NCBI GenBank assembly: GCA_001890945.1
Contig: MLAX01000002.1
Location: 496,001-560,000, forward strand
Length of the DNA stretch: 64,000 nt
Reading direction: 5' to 3'
Source: Alphaproteobacteria bacterium AO1-B
GTDB taxonomy: Bacteria > Pseudomonadota > Alphaproteobacteria > Rhizobiales > Stappiaceae
Shown here: positions 35,518-45,985 of the stretch, in pieces
Numbering within the stretch: the stretch's first letter is position 1
Layout: every line of letters starts with the position of its first letter
The notes under the pieces: model-generated
Told to the model about the DNA's origin: nothing
Database searches by the model: none
Seen by the model: only the letters and a program-made list of their open reading frames with translations
Position numbers and translations under genes: made by a program

Positions 35518-36960
35518 TTACGACGCTTTTTTAGCCCGTGGCTCGCGAAGCAGGAATGCCGGAATATGCACGCCTTCGCTGAAGGCTGGGGCGTTGTTGT
35601 CTTGCTTTTGCGGCTTGCTGCCTGATTTTTGAGAAATCTTTTGAACCCTGTTGCTTGAGCGTGTTTCTTCAACCTGCGTTTCAGCGGCCGGCTCTTCAAT
35701 TTTTCGGCGTGACTGTCCACGCTTTTTCGGCGCTGGTTTGCTCTGACTTGCGTCGTTGTCGTTGCTTGAATCTGCCTTGGCCGATTTGGGCGAGCGGCGC
35801 TTGGCTTTGCGTTCCGCTGCGGCAGCCTCGAAGTCGATCGATTCGCCGATCCATTCGATCGACTGGTTTGTCAGCTCTTCGATCGCGCGCAAATACTTCT
35901 GATCGCTTTCCGTTACGAGCGTATACGCTGTTCCGCTGCGGCCAGCACGTCCCGTGCGGCCGATCCGGTGAACGTAGTCTTCCGCATTGATCGGAACATC
36001 GTAGTTGAAGACGTGGCTGACTTCCGGGATGTCCAGCCCGCGAGCTGCCACATCACTGGCAACGAGCAGTTTGATCGCGCCTTTCCGGAAGTTTTCCAGC
36101 ATCATCATGCGGGTGCGCTGGTCCATGTCGCCATGAAGAGCACCAACGTTGTATTCGTGGCGCTCAAGCGACCGGAACAGCGTTGAGATATCGCGCTTGC
36201 GGTTGCAGAAGACAATCGCGTTCTGAAGGTCTTCAGCACCTTCCAGAAGTTCGCGCAAGGCAGCGCGTTTGTCGTAATCCTTGCCGCCAGCAGCCTTCAG
36301 CTGCTGTGTTACATTTTCGGACGTTGAAGAGGTCGGAGCCACTTCGATCCGCGCAGGATTCTGCAAAAATGTTTCGGTTAGGCGCTGAATTTCCGGTGGC
36401 ATCGTTGCTGAGAAGAACAAGGTCTGCCGCGTAAACGGGATCAGCTTGCAGATCCGCTCAATGTCCGGAATAAAGCCCATGTCGAGCATCCGGTCAGCTT
36501 CATCGATCACCAGGATTTCGACGCCCTGGAGCAGCAGCTTACCGCGCTCGAAATGATCCAGCAGGCGGCCAGGTGTGGCGATCAGCACGTCCGTGCCGCG
36601 ATCGAGCTTCTTGTCTTGCTCGGCAAAGGAAACGCCGCCGATCAAAAGGGCAACGTTCAGCTTGTGGTTCGTGCCGTATTTCTCGAAGTTTTCCTGGACC
36701 TGAGCGGCCAATTCCCGGGTTGGCTCCAGGATCAGCGTGCGCGGCATGCGGGCGCGGGCACGTCCTTTTTCAAGAAGGGTCAGCATCGGCAAGGTGAAGC
36801 TGGCGGTCTTGCCGGTCCCGGTCTGTGCAATGCCGAGGACATCGCGCCGTTCCAGGACTTGAGGTATGGCACCTGCCTGGATGGCTGTTGGATCTTTATA
36901 ACCGGCTGCATCAACTGCAGCGAGGACCTTCTCGCTCAGACCGAGAGTATTAAATGACAT
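35518..36960 (-). CDS. DEAD-box RNA helicase (RhlE-like)
   Basis: A 480-residue ATP-dependent RNA helicase, likely in ribosome assembly or mRNA turnover and cold adaptation. Motifs in order are the Q motif (about residues 5-28), Walker A AQTGTGKT (45-52), PTRELAAQ, the DEAD box VIDEADRMLD (about 150-159), SATMP and the motif VI HRIGRTGRAGR. A basic, low-complexity C-terminus (about 385-480, rich in Lys, Arg, Ser and Gln) probably binds RNA. I prefer ATG 36960 (MSFNTLGLSE) to an in-frame start at 37035; no strong ribosome site is seen at either. Confidence 0.93.
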   Translation of the reverse strand: MSFNTLGLSEKVLAAVDAAGYKDPTAIQAGAIPQVLERRDVLGIAQTGTGKTASFTLPMLTLLEKGRARARMPRTLILEPTRELAAQVQENFEKYGTNHKLNVALLIGGVSFAEQDKKLDRGTDVLIATPGRLLDHFERGKLLLQGVEILVIDEADRMLDMGFIPDIERICKLIPFTRQTLFFSATMPPEIQRLTETFLQNPARIEVAPTSSTSENVTQQLKAAGGKDYDKRAALRELLEGAEDLQNAIVFCNRKRDISTLFRSLERHEYNVGALHGDMDQRTRMMMLENFRKGAIKLLVASDVAARGLDIPEVSHVFNYDVPINAEDYVHRIGRTGRAGRSGTAYTLVTESDQKYLRAIEELTNQSIEWIGESIDFEAAAAERKAKRRSPKSAKADSSNDNDASQSKPAPKKRGQSRRKIEEPAAETQVEETRSSNRVQKISQKSGSKPQKQDNNAPAFSEGVHIPAFLLREPRAKKAS

Positions 36961-37287
36961 GGAGCGCTTTGCCCGAATGTTGTGATTTAATGGCAGCAGT
37001 TCGTCCTGAACTGCCCTTCGCCGATTTGGCCACACCCTACATTTGTTCGCTGGTGAGTCAATGCATTGGTGATGTTAAATATCAGAAATGTTCAGTATTT
37101 CTCTTGTCGTTTTGCCAACTCAGTTAATGGTTGGTCCGAAATCTTGCGCAATAAAACTAGGTGTATGAGTGATCATACGCATAAAACTTCTACATCGCAT
37201 GATTTCGTTGGCATTTAAGTTAAATGCGACTTGAACACCCATCTTCCCATAACACTTTGAATCAATTGGGGTCTGCCCGCCTGAGCC
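36961..37287. other. intergenic region between helicase and parE genes
   Basis: 327 bases, AT-rich (notably 37070-37200) with T-runs and a near-repeat of TGATCATACGCATAAAAC and ACATCGCATGATTTCG. It probably holds the helicase promoter on the reverse strand and the end of the parE transcript. No convincing gene or terminator is seen. Confidence 0.4.
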
Positions 37288-39363
37288 TTAGATATCAAGG
37301 TCGTCGGCAAATTCAGCATTGTCCTGGATGAACCGGAAACGAGCTTCGGGTTTGTTGCCCATGAGCCGTTCAACTGTGTCATTGGTATCTGCAATGGCAA
37401 ACTCGTCCACGCTGACTTTGAGAAGGGACCGCTTGGATGGATCCATAGTGGTTTCCTTCAGCTGGGCGGGCAGCATCTCGCCAAGACCCTTGAAGCGGCC
37501 GATTTCAACCTTCGATTTGCCCTTGAAGGAGCTCGCCAAAAGTTCGTCCTTGTGCATGTCGTCGCGTGCGTAGAGGGTCTTTCCGCCTTGGCTCAAGCGA
37601 TAGAGTGGTGGCACCGCAAGATAGAGATGACCACCGCGGATCAGTTCCGGCATTTCACGATAGAAGAACGTGATCAACAGAGAAGCGATGTGTGCGCCGT
37701 CCACGTCCGCATCGGTCATGATGACGATTTTTTCGTAGCGCAGATCCTTTTCGGCGTAGCTGGAGCGGGTCCCGCAGCCGAGCGCTTGAATGAGGTCGGC
37801 GAGCTGCTGATTGGCGACCAGCTTGTCGCGGCCAGCATTGGCGACGTTGAGGATCTTGCCGCGCAGCGGCAAAACGGCCTGGTTGGCACGGTTTCGTGCT
37901 TGTTTTGCAGATCCGCCCGCCGAGTCGCCCTCAACGATAAAGAGTTCCGTTCCCTCCGACTGGCTGGTCGAGCAATCCGCGAGCTTTCCAGGGAGACGGA
38001 GCTTGCGCACGGCTGTCTTGCGGGCCACGTCTTTTTCCTGGCGGCGCCGAAGGCGTTCCTCGGCACGGTCGATTACCCATTCCAGAAGCTTGTTGGCTTG
38101 ATTGGGCGAGGCGGTCAGCCAGTGATCAAAGGCATCGCGAACCGCCGTCTCGGCAACGCGTGTTGCTTCGTTGGTAGCCAGTTTGTCTTTGGTCTGGCCA
38201 ACAAATTCGGGTTCCCGGATGAAGACCGAGAGCATCCCGCCGGCAGATGTCATGACGTCATCACCGGTGATGATCGAGGCCTTCTTGTTGTTGACCAGTT
38301 CACCGTAGGCTTTCAGGCCCCGCAGGAGCGCATAGCGGAAACCGGCCTCGTGCGTGCCGCCCTCCGGGGTTGGGACGGTGTTACAGTAGGAATTGATGAA
38401 CCCGTCGCCTGCAAACCAGCTGACGGCCCATTCGACCGATCCATGTTTGCCGGTCTTGTCGGTCCGGCCCGAAAAGACTTCCTCGACCACCCTCCGTTCT
38501 TTGCCGAGTCGTTCTTCCAGAAAGTCCCGCAGGCCGCCGGGGAAGTGGAAGACGGCCTCTGCCGGGGTTTCGTCCTTCTCTGAAATCAATTCTGGAGCGC
38601 AGTGCCAGCGGATTTCGACGCCGCCAAAGAGATAGGCTTTCGAGCGCGCCATCTTGAGCAAGCGCGCCGGCTGGAATTTCGCACCTTTTCCGAAAATCGT
38701 CTCGTCCGGCTTGAAGCGGACCATCGTGCCGCGGCGGTTTTGAGTATCGCCAATATGCTCCAGCGGTCCTTGCGGATGACCGCGACGAAAGATCTGACGA
38801 TAGAGCTTGCGGCTTCGGGCCACTTCGACAACCAGTTCGTCCGACAGGGCATTAACGACGGACACGCCAACGCCATGCAAACCACCGGACGTTTCATAGA
38901 CTTTGCTGTCGAATTTACCGCCGGCATGCAGGGTCGTCATGATGACTTCCAGAGCCGACTTGTCCTTGAACTTTGGATGCGGATCGACCGGGATGCCGCG
39001 GCCGTTGTCCGTAATGTTCAGGTAGCCATCTGCACCAAGGGAGACATCAATCCAGGTTGCGTGTCCCGCAACGGCTTCGTCCATGGAGTTGTCGATGACT
39101 TCAGCAAAAAGGTGGTGGAGGGCCTTTTCGTCCGTGCCGCCAATATACATACCCGGACGCCTGCGAACGGGCTCCAGTCCTTCCAAGACTTCAATATCGG
39201 CAGCTGAATAATCGCTGTTTTCGGCAGCAGCTTGTGACTTCTTTCGTGCCTCAGAAAGATCCGCAACAGGCGTCAGTGCAGGCTTGGGTGCTGGTGCCGG
39301 TTCCGACCCAACCGGATTGGAAACAGCTGCATTGCCTGCAAAAAGATCGTCTTTTCCGCTCAT
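37288..39363 (-). CDS. parE: DNA topoisomerase IV subunit B
   Basis: ParE is the ATPase subunit of the topoisomerase that decatenates daughter chromosomes with ParC. The 691-residue protein has an unstructured N-terminal extension (about 1-50, Ala/Pro-rich), then the GHKL ATPase domain with VIDNSMDEAVAG, DNGRGIPVD and GGLHGVGVSVVNALSD, and the C-terminal TOPRIM region with FIVEGDSAGGSAK and MTDADVDGAHI. It ends EFADDLDI, as in alphaproteobacterial ParE. It is monocistronic here, between a helicase and the 595-base region before exoR. Confidence 0.95.
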   Translation of the reverse strand: MSGKDDLFAGNAAVSNPVGSEPAPAPKPALTPVADLSEARKKSQAAAENSDYSAADIEVLEGLEPVRRRPGMYIGGTDEKALHHLFAEVIDNSMDEAVAGHATWIDVSLGADGYLNITDNGRGIPVDPHPKFKDKSALEVIMTTLHAGGKFDSKVYETSGGLHGVGVSVVNALSDELVVEVARSRKLYRQIFRRGHPQGPLEHIGDTQNRRGTMVRFKPDETIFGKGAKFQPARLLKMARSKAYLFGGVEIRWHCAPELISEKDETPAEAVFHFPGGLRDFLEERLGKERRVVEEVFSGRTDKTGKHGSVEWAVSWFAGDGFINSYCNTVPTPEGGTHEAGFRYALLRGLKAYGELVNNKKASIITGDDVMTSAGGMLSVFIREPEFVGQTKDKLATNEATRVAETAVRDAFDHWLTASPNQANKLLEWVIDRAEERLRRRQEKDVARKTAVRKLRLPGKLADCSTSQSEGTELFIVEGDSAGGSAKQARNRANQAVLPLRGKILNVANAGRDKLVANQQLADLIQALGCGTRSSYAEKDLRYEKIVIMTDADVDGAHIASLLITFFYREMPELIRGGHLYLAVPPLYRLSQGGKTLYARDDMHKDELLASSFKGKSKVEIGRFKGLGEMLPAQLKETTMDPSKRSLLKVSVDEFAIADTNDTVERLMGNKPEARFRFIQDNAEFADDLDI

Positions 39364-39958
39364 TGCGTATCGCCTGATGGGTACCTGGTTTTATTAAACT
39401 GCGCTGACCGCGCATCTGATCACGCCGGTCCTACACCAAATCATGATTCAGTTTGAAGTACAAACATAGAACAGCCAAGGAAATTGGCCAAAAGCCCCCG
39501 TTTTCCCCAGCGTTTAAGCTAATTGGCATCACTCGAGGCCTTTTGAAGATATGGAAACCGATCGTCAACCTGCGTGTGTTTCGATTGGGTCTTAGGAGGG
39601 GCGGCAAATTGTGCCTATTCAGCAACACTTGGCGGCAAAGTATTGCGGTGCCTTCACGGAACCGATTGATGCCCATGTTCGGCCATGATTGCAGTACACG
39701 AGTGGATCAACACGTAGCGCTCGGCACAAAAACAGATGCCAGGTTGCGCGATGGTTCAATGCGTTACGGCGGTTTTGCTGGGGCAGGGCGCGCAGCCCAA
39801 CTAAGGCCTGATTGATCGCTCACATTTGGGACATCACGCAATCGTTTCAAGACGCATGGTGAGGTGTCAAACATTCAAGCATCAGCTTGGTGTAACAGAT
39901 GAATGGGATATGTGCCCGTGACGATGAATATCGCTCGCGGGAGAATAGTGTGAACGGG
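39364..39958. other. 595-base intergenic region between parE and exoR
   Basis: The two genes point away from each other, so this should hold both promoters. Open frames of up to 120 codons exist (39453-39815 on +, 39431-39676 on -), but they overlap in opposite directions, lack ribosome sites and give basic, unrecognisable peptides, so I do not call them. I could not fix regulatory sites. Confidence 0.4.
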
Positions 39959-40816
39959 ATGTACAGCAAGAAGACACATCGTCAGCACTTAAGCGTCAGC
40001 GGGGCCGTTGTTGGCGCGCTCGCCTTGATGATGGCAACAGTGCCGTCAAAGGCGTTTGACGGCCAGCCGGCCGCGCCCGGACCGATCAATCCGTCGACCA
40101 TGTCGCCCAATGAAGCTCTGCGCACTGGTGCCCGTCAGTATTACTCTGGTGATAAAACAGCAGCGATCTCGTCTTTGAAATATGCCGCAGAAAACGGGCA
40201 GACCATGGCTGCCTGGAAGCTTGGTGACATGTACGCCAAGGGCGACGGTGTGCAGGAAGATGACTACAAGGCGTTTCAATATTATAGCCAGATTGTCCGG
40301 GATCACGGCAATGACAGCCCAGATTCCCCGGATGCACCTTTTGTCTCCAGTGCCTTCGTAGCACTTGGCTCTTATTATCTGAGCGGCATCGATGGCGCCG
40401 TCATCAAAGATGAAGGACAAGCCCGCAGGATCTTTACTCACGCGGCATCTTATTACGGCGATGCAGCCGCCCAGTTTCATCTTGGGGAAATGTACCGGGA
40501 GACCAACAGCCGGATGGCGGTGCGCTGGTATAATCTTGCTGCGCTCAAAGGCCATGTCGGTGCTCAGGCCAAACTCGGCGAAACGCTTTATTCTCTTGGA
40601 TCTTCAGACAAGAAAAAAGCTCGGGGTTTGATGTGGTTGACTGTTGCCCGCAAACAAGCAACCGGCCAGGACACAACCTGGATCAACAACCTGCATGAGC
40701 AGTATTTTGCCGTCGCGCCGGAACCGGTTCGTGCAGAAGCACGGTCCCTGGCTGATACATGGATCGAAAACAACCGTCCGGATATGCTGACGGCTCAGCA
40801 GGTCCCAACGCAGTAA
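39959..40816 (+). CDS. exoR: ExoR-like periplasmic Sel1-repeat regulator
   Basis: ExoR binds and holds down the ExoS sensor kinase in rhizobia, controlling exopolysaccharide, motility and acid response. The 285-residue protein has a signal peptide (GAVVGALALMMATVPSKAFD, cleavage near residue 33) and Sel1/TPR-like repeats: AAISSLKYAAENGQTMAAWKLG, MYAKGDGVQEDDYKAFQYY, AAQFHLGEMYRE and WYNLAALKGHVGAQAKLG. The repeat order and the GARQYYSGDK and GDGVQEDDY segments agree with what I remember of S. meliloti ExoR. ATG 39959 is chosen; GTG 39950 and ATG 39899 are alternatives. ExoS/ChvI are not in the window. Confidence 0.85.
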   Translation: MYSKKTHRQHLSVSGAVVGALALMMATVPSKAFDGQPAAPGPINPSTMSPNEALRTGARQYYSGDKTAAISSLKYAAENGQTMAAWKLGDMYAKGDGVQEDDYKAFQYYSQIVRDHGNDSPDSPDAPFVSSAFVALGSYYLSGIDGAVIKDEGQARRIFTHAASYYGDAAAQFHLGEMYRETNSRMAVRWYNLAALKGHVGAQAKLGETLYSLGSSDKKKARGLMWLTVARKQATGQDTTWINNLHEQYFAVAPEPVRAEARSLADTWIENNRPDMLTAQQVPTQ

Positions 40817-40922
40817 TTTGCGCAACGCGGCTTTGACCGCGTGAAACCCTCCAGACACACAGCAACGACGTAGTGAAGACAACATCGCGCGCTTTCTGCA
40901 GGCGGTACCCAACTACGGTCAA

Positions 40923-41222
40923 TCAAAGGATCGGTGTATCCGCCAATTCGTCCGGTGACGCCTGTTGAATGGGCGATACCTCCGGAATCTCGAGGGCTTG
41001 CGGGCAGGGGGCGTTGCTCATCTTCCAGGACGTATTGTTCAGAACCATCGAACATGTCGCCATTTTGGGGCTGGAGCCGCTGGACAAGCAGATGGAGTCG
41101 CCGATGCTGTAGTCCTCACCCTGATAACGGCACGTGCAAGGCACATTCGGTTTGGCCGTCTCTTGGGCTTGAGCTTCTGTTGAAACGTATTGAGAACCGC
41201 TCGACAAGACTGCCACAGTCAA
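40923..41222 (-). CDS. small Cys-containing secreted protein, start uncertain
   Basis: An unrecognised protein of 99 residues from TTG 41222. The frame is open further upstream to a stop near 41380 but has no ATG or GTG there. The residues just upstream and downstream of TTG read like one signal peptide (KLRSPNLFAALTVAVLSSG, cleavage near EAQA-Q), so the true start probably lies before 41222 at a non-standard codon or the annotated start is lost. The mature part has cysteines in CTCRYQGEDYSIGDSIC, CSMVL and APCPQ that may form disulphides. No ribosome site is seen for the TTG. It converges on exoR. Confidence 0.5.
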   Translation of the reverse strand: MTVAVLSSGSQYVSTEAQAQETAKPNVPCTCRYQGEDYSIGDSICLSSGSSPKMATCSMVLNNTSWKMSNAPCPQALEIPEVSPIQQASPDELADTPIL

Positions 41223-41417
41223 CGCGGCAAAGAGGTTTGGGGAGCGCAGCTTGAAGCAGCGCCAGGAGAAAAACCCGCTTTTCGCCGGTGCGGGCCAGTG
41301 GCCTTGGTCCGTTATCCCATTAACGAAAATATAGCATGCCGGCGAAGGATCGCAAACGGCATAGACCAGCCAGTTTCTTCAATGCAGTGGATATAAAGGC
41401 ACCGGGAGCATCGGCAT

Positions 41418-42200
41418 TCAGGCGGCGAGCTTAACCCACACGGGAACATGGTCGGACGGCTTTTCCCAACCGCGCACATGTTTGTCGATCCCGCAACCAA
41501 GCATTTTGTCGTTCGCCTGCGGCGACATCAAAATGTGATCAATGCGGATGCCGTTGTTTTTCTGCCAGGCTCCGGCCTGATAGTCCCAGAAGGTGTAAGT
41601 CTCTGGAGCTTCGGTGCAGGCCCGGATGGCTTCGGTCATGCCAAGATGCGTAAGGGCGCGGAATTTCTGCCGGCTTTCGGGTTGGAACAGAGCGTCGTCC
41701 GTCCAGTTTTCCGGATTTCTCGCATCAACCGGATCCGGGATGACATTGTAGTCGCCCAGGAGAATGAAGGGCACTTCTTCCGCAAGCTGTTTTTCCGCAT
41801 GAACCAACAACCGGTCCATCCAGCCAAGCTTGTAGGGAAATTTTTCGTTCCCAAGCGGGTTGCCGTTGGGCAGATAGAGGCAACCGAAGCGCACAACGCC
41901 GTCTCCGTTGGTCACTGTTGCTTCGATATAGCGTGCCTGTTCGTCGTCGTCGTTTCCTGGAAGCCGCCGTTCAACGTCTTCCAGAGGCGTTTTTGAGAGG
42001 ATGGCAACGCCGTTGAAGCCTTTTTGCCCATGAGTTTCGACATTATAGCCGAGATCTTCAAACGGCTGGCGCGGAAAGTTTTCGTCGACCGACTTGATCT
42101 CCTGCAAACATGCAACATCGGGCGAGGCTTCTTTCAGCCATTCCTGCACTGTTTCCAGCCGTGCCTTGACGCCGTTGATGTTCCAGGTGGCAATTTTCAT
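41418..42200 (-). CDS. xthA: exodeoxyribonuclease III
   Basis: XthA is an AP endonuclease and 3'-5' exonuclease of base-excision repair. The 260-residue protein has the ExoIII/APE fold motifs: MKIATWNINGVKARL at the start, the metal-binding CLQEIKS (Glu at about 34), GDYNVIPDPVDARNPENW, and the C-terminal RIDHILMSP and KPSDHVPVWV with the catalytic Asp and His. ATG 42200 (MKIATWN) is preferred over an in-frame ATG at 42260. Confidence 0.95.
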   Translation of the reverse strand: MKIATWNINGVKARLETVQEWLKEASPDVACLQEIKSVDENFPRQPFEDLGYNVETHGQKGFNGVAILSKTPLEDVERRLPGNDDDEQARYIEATVTNGDGVVRFGCLYLPNGNPLGNEKFPYKLGWMDRLLVHAEKQLAEEVPFILLGDYNVIPDPVDARNPENWTDDALFQPESRQKFRALTHLGMTEAIRACTEAPETYTFWDYQAGAWQKNNGIRIDHILMSPQANDKMLGCGIDKHVRGWEKPSDHVPVWVKLAA

Positions 42201-42335
42201 CACAAGTCTCCGCCGCTCTCTGCGCCGCATCATATGCGAAGGAGATCGTTTGTCGCCCACGTTCTGAACATATGCCCAGCCATTAACATCTAACCGGTTC
42301 GGTCTCTGAGCGAACAGCTTTGTTCAGGCAGGCTA

Positions 42336-42677
42336 TTAGATCGTGAAGCTCGTGCCGCAGCCGCAACCAGCAACAGCATGCGGATTGTTGATCTGGAAGG
42401 CCTGACCGATCAGATCGTCCACGAAGTCGATCTCCGATCCGCCCATGTATTGCAAGGAGATGGAATCGATCAGCACCGTCGCGCCGAGTTTCTCGATCAC
42501 CAGATCATCATCTTCTTGTGCGCCGACCACATCGTATTTGTATTGCAGGCCCGAGCATCCGCCGCCCTCCACGCTAACGCGCAGCATGCTGCCGGCAGCC
42601 TCTCCCGACAAAATCTTGGCAATGCGCTTGGCAGCGCGATCACTGACTGTTACTCGATTTTCAAGCGTTTCGGTCAT
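42336..42677 (-). CDS. erpA: iron-sulfur cluster insertion protein ErpA
   Basis: A 113-residue A-type carrier that delivers clusters to target apoproteins. Cluster ligands are Cys41 in GGGCSGLQY and Cys105/Cys107 in GCGCGTSF. The family text RVSVEGGGCSGLQYKYD and YMGGSEIDFVDDLIGQAF fits ErpA better than IscA. It is divergent from dgt; the erpA-dgt-argS neighbourhood is common in alphaproteobacteria. xthA follows after 135 bases on the same strand. Confidence 0.94.
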   Translation of the reverse strand: MTETLENRVTVSDRAAKRIAKILSGEAAGSMLRVSVEGGGCSGLQYKYDVVGAQEDDDLVIEKLGATVLIDSISLQYMGGSEIDFVDDLIGQAFQINNPHAVAGCGCGTSFTI

Positions 42678-42806
42678 CTTCTACTGACTCGCTGTGTCTG
42701 CGCCAATGTTAGCGCGACAAAATTGACTTAACCCGATAGTTAAGATCTCGAAGCACAAGCGTCAATAACTGGGCCAGTACCGGTGCGTTATTCAAGGGGA
42801 CGGGCA

Positions 42807-44045
42807 GTGAACGACAATTGGAAGAAAATCCAGGCAGACATCGGGTACGGGGCGCAATCCCTTGCAGTCTATGCTCAAAACCCGTTCAAGAGCCGGGGGC
42901 GCCACTTTCCGGAGCCTGAAAGCCCGACCCGGACACCTTTCCAGCGCGATCGTGACCGGATCATCCATTCCTCGGCCTTTCGGCGTCTCAAGCACAAGAC
43001 ACAGGTCTTTGTGTATCACGAGGGAGATCATTTCCGCACGCGTTTGACGCACACGATTGAGGTCTCCCAGATCGCCCGCTCGCTTGCCCGTGCACTTAGG
43101 CTGGATGAGGATCTGGCAGAGTGCCTTGCGCTTGCACACGATCTTGGACACACACCTTTCGGCCATGAGGGCGAGGATGTCATGCATGAATGCATGGCGC
43201 CTTTTGGTGGCTTTGACCACAACGCCCAGTCCTTGCGGGTCGTAACGCATCTAGAGCACCGCTATGCGGAGTTTGACGGGCTGAACCTCGCCTGGGAAAC
43301 CCTGGAAGGCCTGGTGAAGCACAACGGTCCACTCATCGATGTTGCCGGTGCACCGCTTGGCAAGTTCAAGGACGGTGAGTTGCCCTTCGCGATCCGGGAG
43401 TATCAGAAACAGCAGGATCTGATGCTTGGAACATGGCCGAGTGCTGAGGCACAAGCTGCGGCGATTGCAGATGACATCGCTTACGACGCGCATGATCTTG
43501 ACGATGGACTTCGGGCTGGCCTGTTCGCGATCGACGACATGCGGGAAGTTCCGTTTCTGGCAGATATTCTCGCGGAAGTGGACCACAAGTATCCAGGCCT
43601 TGAAGAAACGCGGCGGATCCACGAGATCGTCCGCCGCAGCATTACCCGGATGGTGGAAGATGTTATTCAGGAGGGCGTGCGCAATATCAGCGAGTTAGAT
43701 CCGCAAAGCGTTGAGGATGTGCGTTCGGCTGGAAAGTGTCTGGTCGGGTTTTCGCCAGCCATGACAGCGGCCGAAAAGGAAGTGAAACGGTTCCTGTTCG
43801 CGCGGGTCTACCGCCATGAGGATGTTTTGTCGGTCCGCCGTCTTGTTGCCCGAGTCGTCAGGGATCTATTTGCGCGTCTTCTTGCCGAGCCGGACCTGAT
43901 GCCGGCTCCTTGGGACAAGGGCTTGGAGAGCCTTGACGAGACCAGCAGGGCCCGGCGCGTATGTGATTATATAGCTGGCATGACTGATCGTTATGCGATC
44001 GAAGAACACCGCAGACTGTTTGACGACACACCGGATTTGGGGTAG
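42807..44045 (+). CDS. deoxyguanosinetriphosphate triphosphohydrolase-like protein
   Basis: This HD-domain enzyme hydrolyses dNTPs to the nucleoside and triphosphate. The 412-residue protein has [14 protein letters not shown], the HD motif residues in [17 protein letters not shown] and [15 protein letters not shown], and a C-terminal dGTPase region with [14 protein letters not shown] chose GTG 42807, which has AAGGGGA 6 bases upstream and gives [15 protein letters not shown]; an in-frame GTG at 42783 lacks this site. argS follows 98 bases later on the same strand. Confidence 0.94.
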   Translation: MNDNWKKIQADIGYGAQSLAVYAQNPFKSRGRHFPEPESPTRTPFQRDRDRIIHSSAFRRLKHKTQVFVYHEGDHFRTRLTHTIEVSQIARSLARALRLDEDLAECLALAHDLGHTPFGHEGEDVMHECMAPFGGFDHNAQSLRVVTHLEHRYAEFDGLNLAWETLEGLVKHNGPLIDVAGAPLGKFKDGELPFAIREYQKQQDLMLGTWPSAEAQAAAIADDIAYDAHDLDDGLRAGLFAIDDMREVPFLADILAEVDHKYPGLEETRRIHEIVRRSITRMVEDVIQEGVRNISELDPQSVEDVRSAGKCLVGFSPAMTAAEKEVKRFLFARVYRHEDVLSVRRLVARVVRDLFARLLAEPDLMPAPWDKGLESLDETSRARRVCDYIAGMTDRYAIEEHRRLFDDTPDLG

Positions 44046-44143
44046 GCGCAGGGTCAAAATCGGATCCCCGCCGCGCTAGAGGGCTTCTCGCTGGCGCGTG
44101 CGGGGCCGTTGTGTTTGAAGTTTCAACCCTGACCGGTGCCTGA

Positions 44144-45913
44144 ATGAACATCTTTGCCGTGTTCACGCAACGCGTGAAAAAATGCCTCGAAGCGCTTGAA
44201 TTGAAAGGGCCGGATGGCAATGCGCCAGATCTGTCCCGCGTTGTCGTCGAGGCACCTCGGGATCCGGCTCATGGGGATTTTGCGACCAATGCGGCAATGG
44301 TTCTTGCAAAGCCGCTGGGCATGAAGCCGCGCGATCTGGCGGAGCGTTTGGTTGCCGAACTCTCAAAAGACCCGGAAATTACCGAAACCATGGTCGCTGG
44401 TCCTGGGTTTATCAATCTGCGGGTCGATCAGAGTGTCTGGCAGAAGATACTTGGGAGCATTCTTGCGGAAGGCCTTGGTTATGGCGGCACGAAGACCGCT
44501 GATCCTTCCAAGGTGAATGTTGAATATGTCTCCGCGAACCCTACCGGACCGATGCATGTCGGACATATTCGCGGTGCCGTGGTTGGCGATGCGCTTGCCA
44601 ATTTGCTGGCATTTGCCGGCAATGAAGTGGTCAAAGAATACTACATCAACGACGCCGGCTCTCAGATCGACACGCTTGCCCGCAGTGCTTTTCTTCGCTA
44701 TCGCGAAGCACTCGGCGAAGATATCGGCGAGATCCCGGCTGGCCTTTATCCCGGAGATTACCTCGTCCCGGTTGGCGTGGCGCTGAAGGACGAATTCGGC
44801 AGTGATTTGCTCGATCAGGACGAAGCCGATTGGCTTCCCAAGGTCAAGGATCGCGCGATTGCCGCGATGCTGGATTTAATCCGCTCGGATCTCGCCGCGC
44901 TCGGTGTTGAGCATGAGGTCTTTTTTTCCGAGCGATCTCTACATGAGCGCAGTGGCAGCAACGGATCAAAGATTGATCACATGCTCGATGGTCTGCGGGC
45001 CAAAGGCCTTGTGTATGAAGGCACGCTCCCGCCGCCCAAGGGCCAGGTCCCAGACGACTGGGAAGACCGCGAACAGACACTTTTCCGAGCAAGCGATTTT
45101 GGGGACGATACCGATCGGGCGCTGAAAAAGTCAGATGGGTCCTACACATATTTTGCGGCTGACGTCGCGTATTTCGAGGACAAGTTCCAGCGCGGTTTCA
45201 AGGAAGCTATCTACGTTCTTGGTGCAGACCACGGCGGCTACGCCAAACGCTTGCAAGCGGTCGGAAAGGCCGTGTCCGGCGGCGATACCGAAGTCATCGT
45301 CCGTTTCTGCCAGCTTGTGAAACTTATGCGCGACGGCGCGCCGGTGAAGATGTCAAAGCGGTCCGGTGATTTCATTACCCTGCGCGAAGTGGTCGATGAA
45401 GTTGGATCGGATCCGGTCCGTTTCATGATGTTGTTCCGGAAGAACGATGCGCCACTCGACTTTGACTTTAAGAAGGTAACGGAGCAGTCCAAGGACAATC
45501 CGGTCTTTTATGTTCAGTATGGTCATGCGCGCTGCTGTTCTGTCTTGCGGCAGGCCGCAGAAGAACTGTCCGGGCAAGATTTGAGTGATTCTGTACTCTC
45601 GAGTGCCGACTATTCCCTGCTTGATGACAGCGGAGAGCTTGAATTGATCGGCAAAATGGCCGAGTGGCCAAAAGTTGTCGAAGCTGCAGCCGACACCCAT
45701 GAGCCGCATAGAATCGCGTTTTACCTGCATGAACTTGCAAGTTCACTGCACGGTCACTGGAATAGAGGCAAGGAATTGCCTCATTTACGTTTTATTGATT
45801 CTAGTAACACGAAATTAACCGTAGCGCGTGTTGCTTTGGTTCGTGCAGTATCCTTGGTACTTTCGTCAGGCTTGGCGATTCTCGGTGTACAAGCTCCTGA
45901 GGAAATGCGCTGA
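44144..45913 (+). CDS. argS: arginyl-tRNA synthetase
   Basis: ArgS charges tRNA-Arg. The 589-residue class I enzyme has an N-terminal Add1 domain, the HIGH-type motif [11 protein letters not shown] (HVGH at 138-141), [10 protein letters not shown] (KMSKR at 402-406) and the C-terminal DALR anticodon-binding domain from about 455 ([17 protein letters not shown]). The SPOR-domain gene follows 72 bases later. Confidence 0.96.
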   Translation: MNIFAVFTQRVKKCLEALELKGPDGNAPDLSRVVVEAPRDPAHGDFATNAAMVLAKPLGMKPRDLAERLVAELSKDPEITETMVAGPGFINLRVDQSVWQKILGSILAEGLGYGGTKTADPSKVNVEYVSANPTGPMHVGHIRGAVVGDALANLLAFAGNEVVKEYYINDAGSQIDTLARSAFLRYREALGEDIGEIPAGLYPGDYLVPVGVALKDEFGSDLLDQDEADWLPKVKDRAIAAMLDLIRSDLAALGVEHEVFFSERSLHERSGSNGSKIDHMLDGLRAKGLVYEGTLPPPKGQVPDDWEDREQTLFRASDFGDDTDRALKKSDGSYTYFAADVAYFEDKFQRGFKEAIYVLGADHGGYAKRLQAVGKAVSGGDTEVIVRFCQLVKLMRDGAPVKMSKRSGDFITLREVVDEVGSDPVRFMMLFRKNDAPLDFDFKKVTEQSKDNPVFYVQYGHARCCSVLRQAAEELSGQDLSDSVLSSADYSLLDDSGELELIGKMAEWPKVVEAAADTHEPHRIAFYLHELASSLHGHWNRGKELPHLRFIDSSNTKLTVARVALVRAVSLVLSSGLAILGVQAPEEMR

Positions 45914-45985
45914 TATGCCTTGTGAGAAGTGGTCAGGGTATATTGATAAAACGTAGCGTAACGAAACCGGTTCTTTAGAGCGCTC

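Noticed and set aside
39453..39815. 120-codon open frame between parE and exoR
   Set aside because: No ribosome site, basic and unrecognisable peptide, and an overlapping reverse frame of similar quality.
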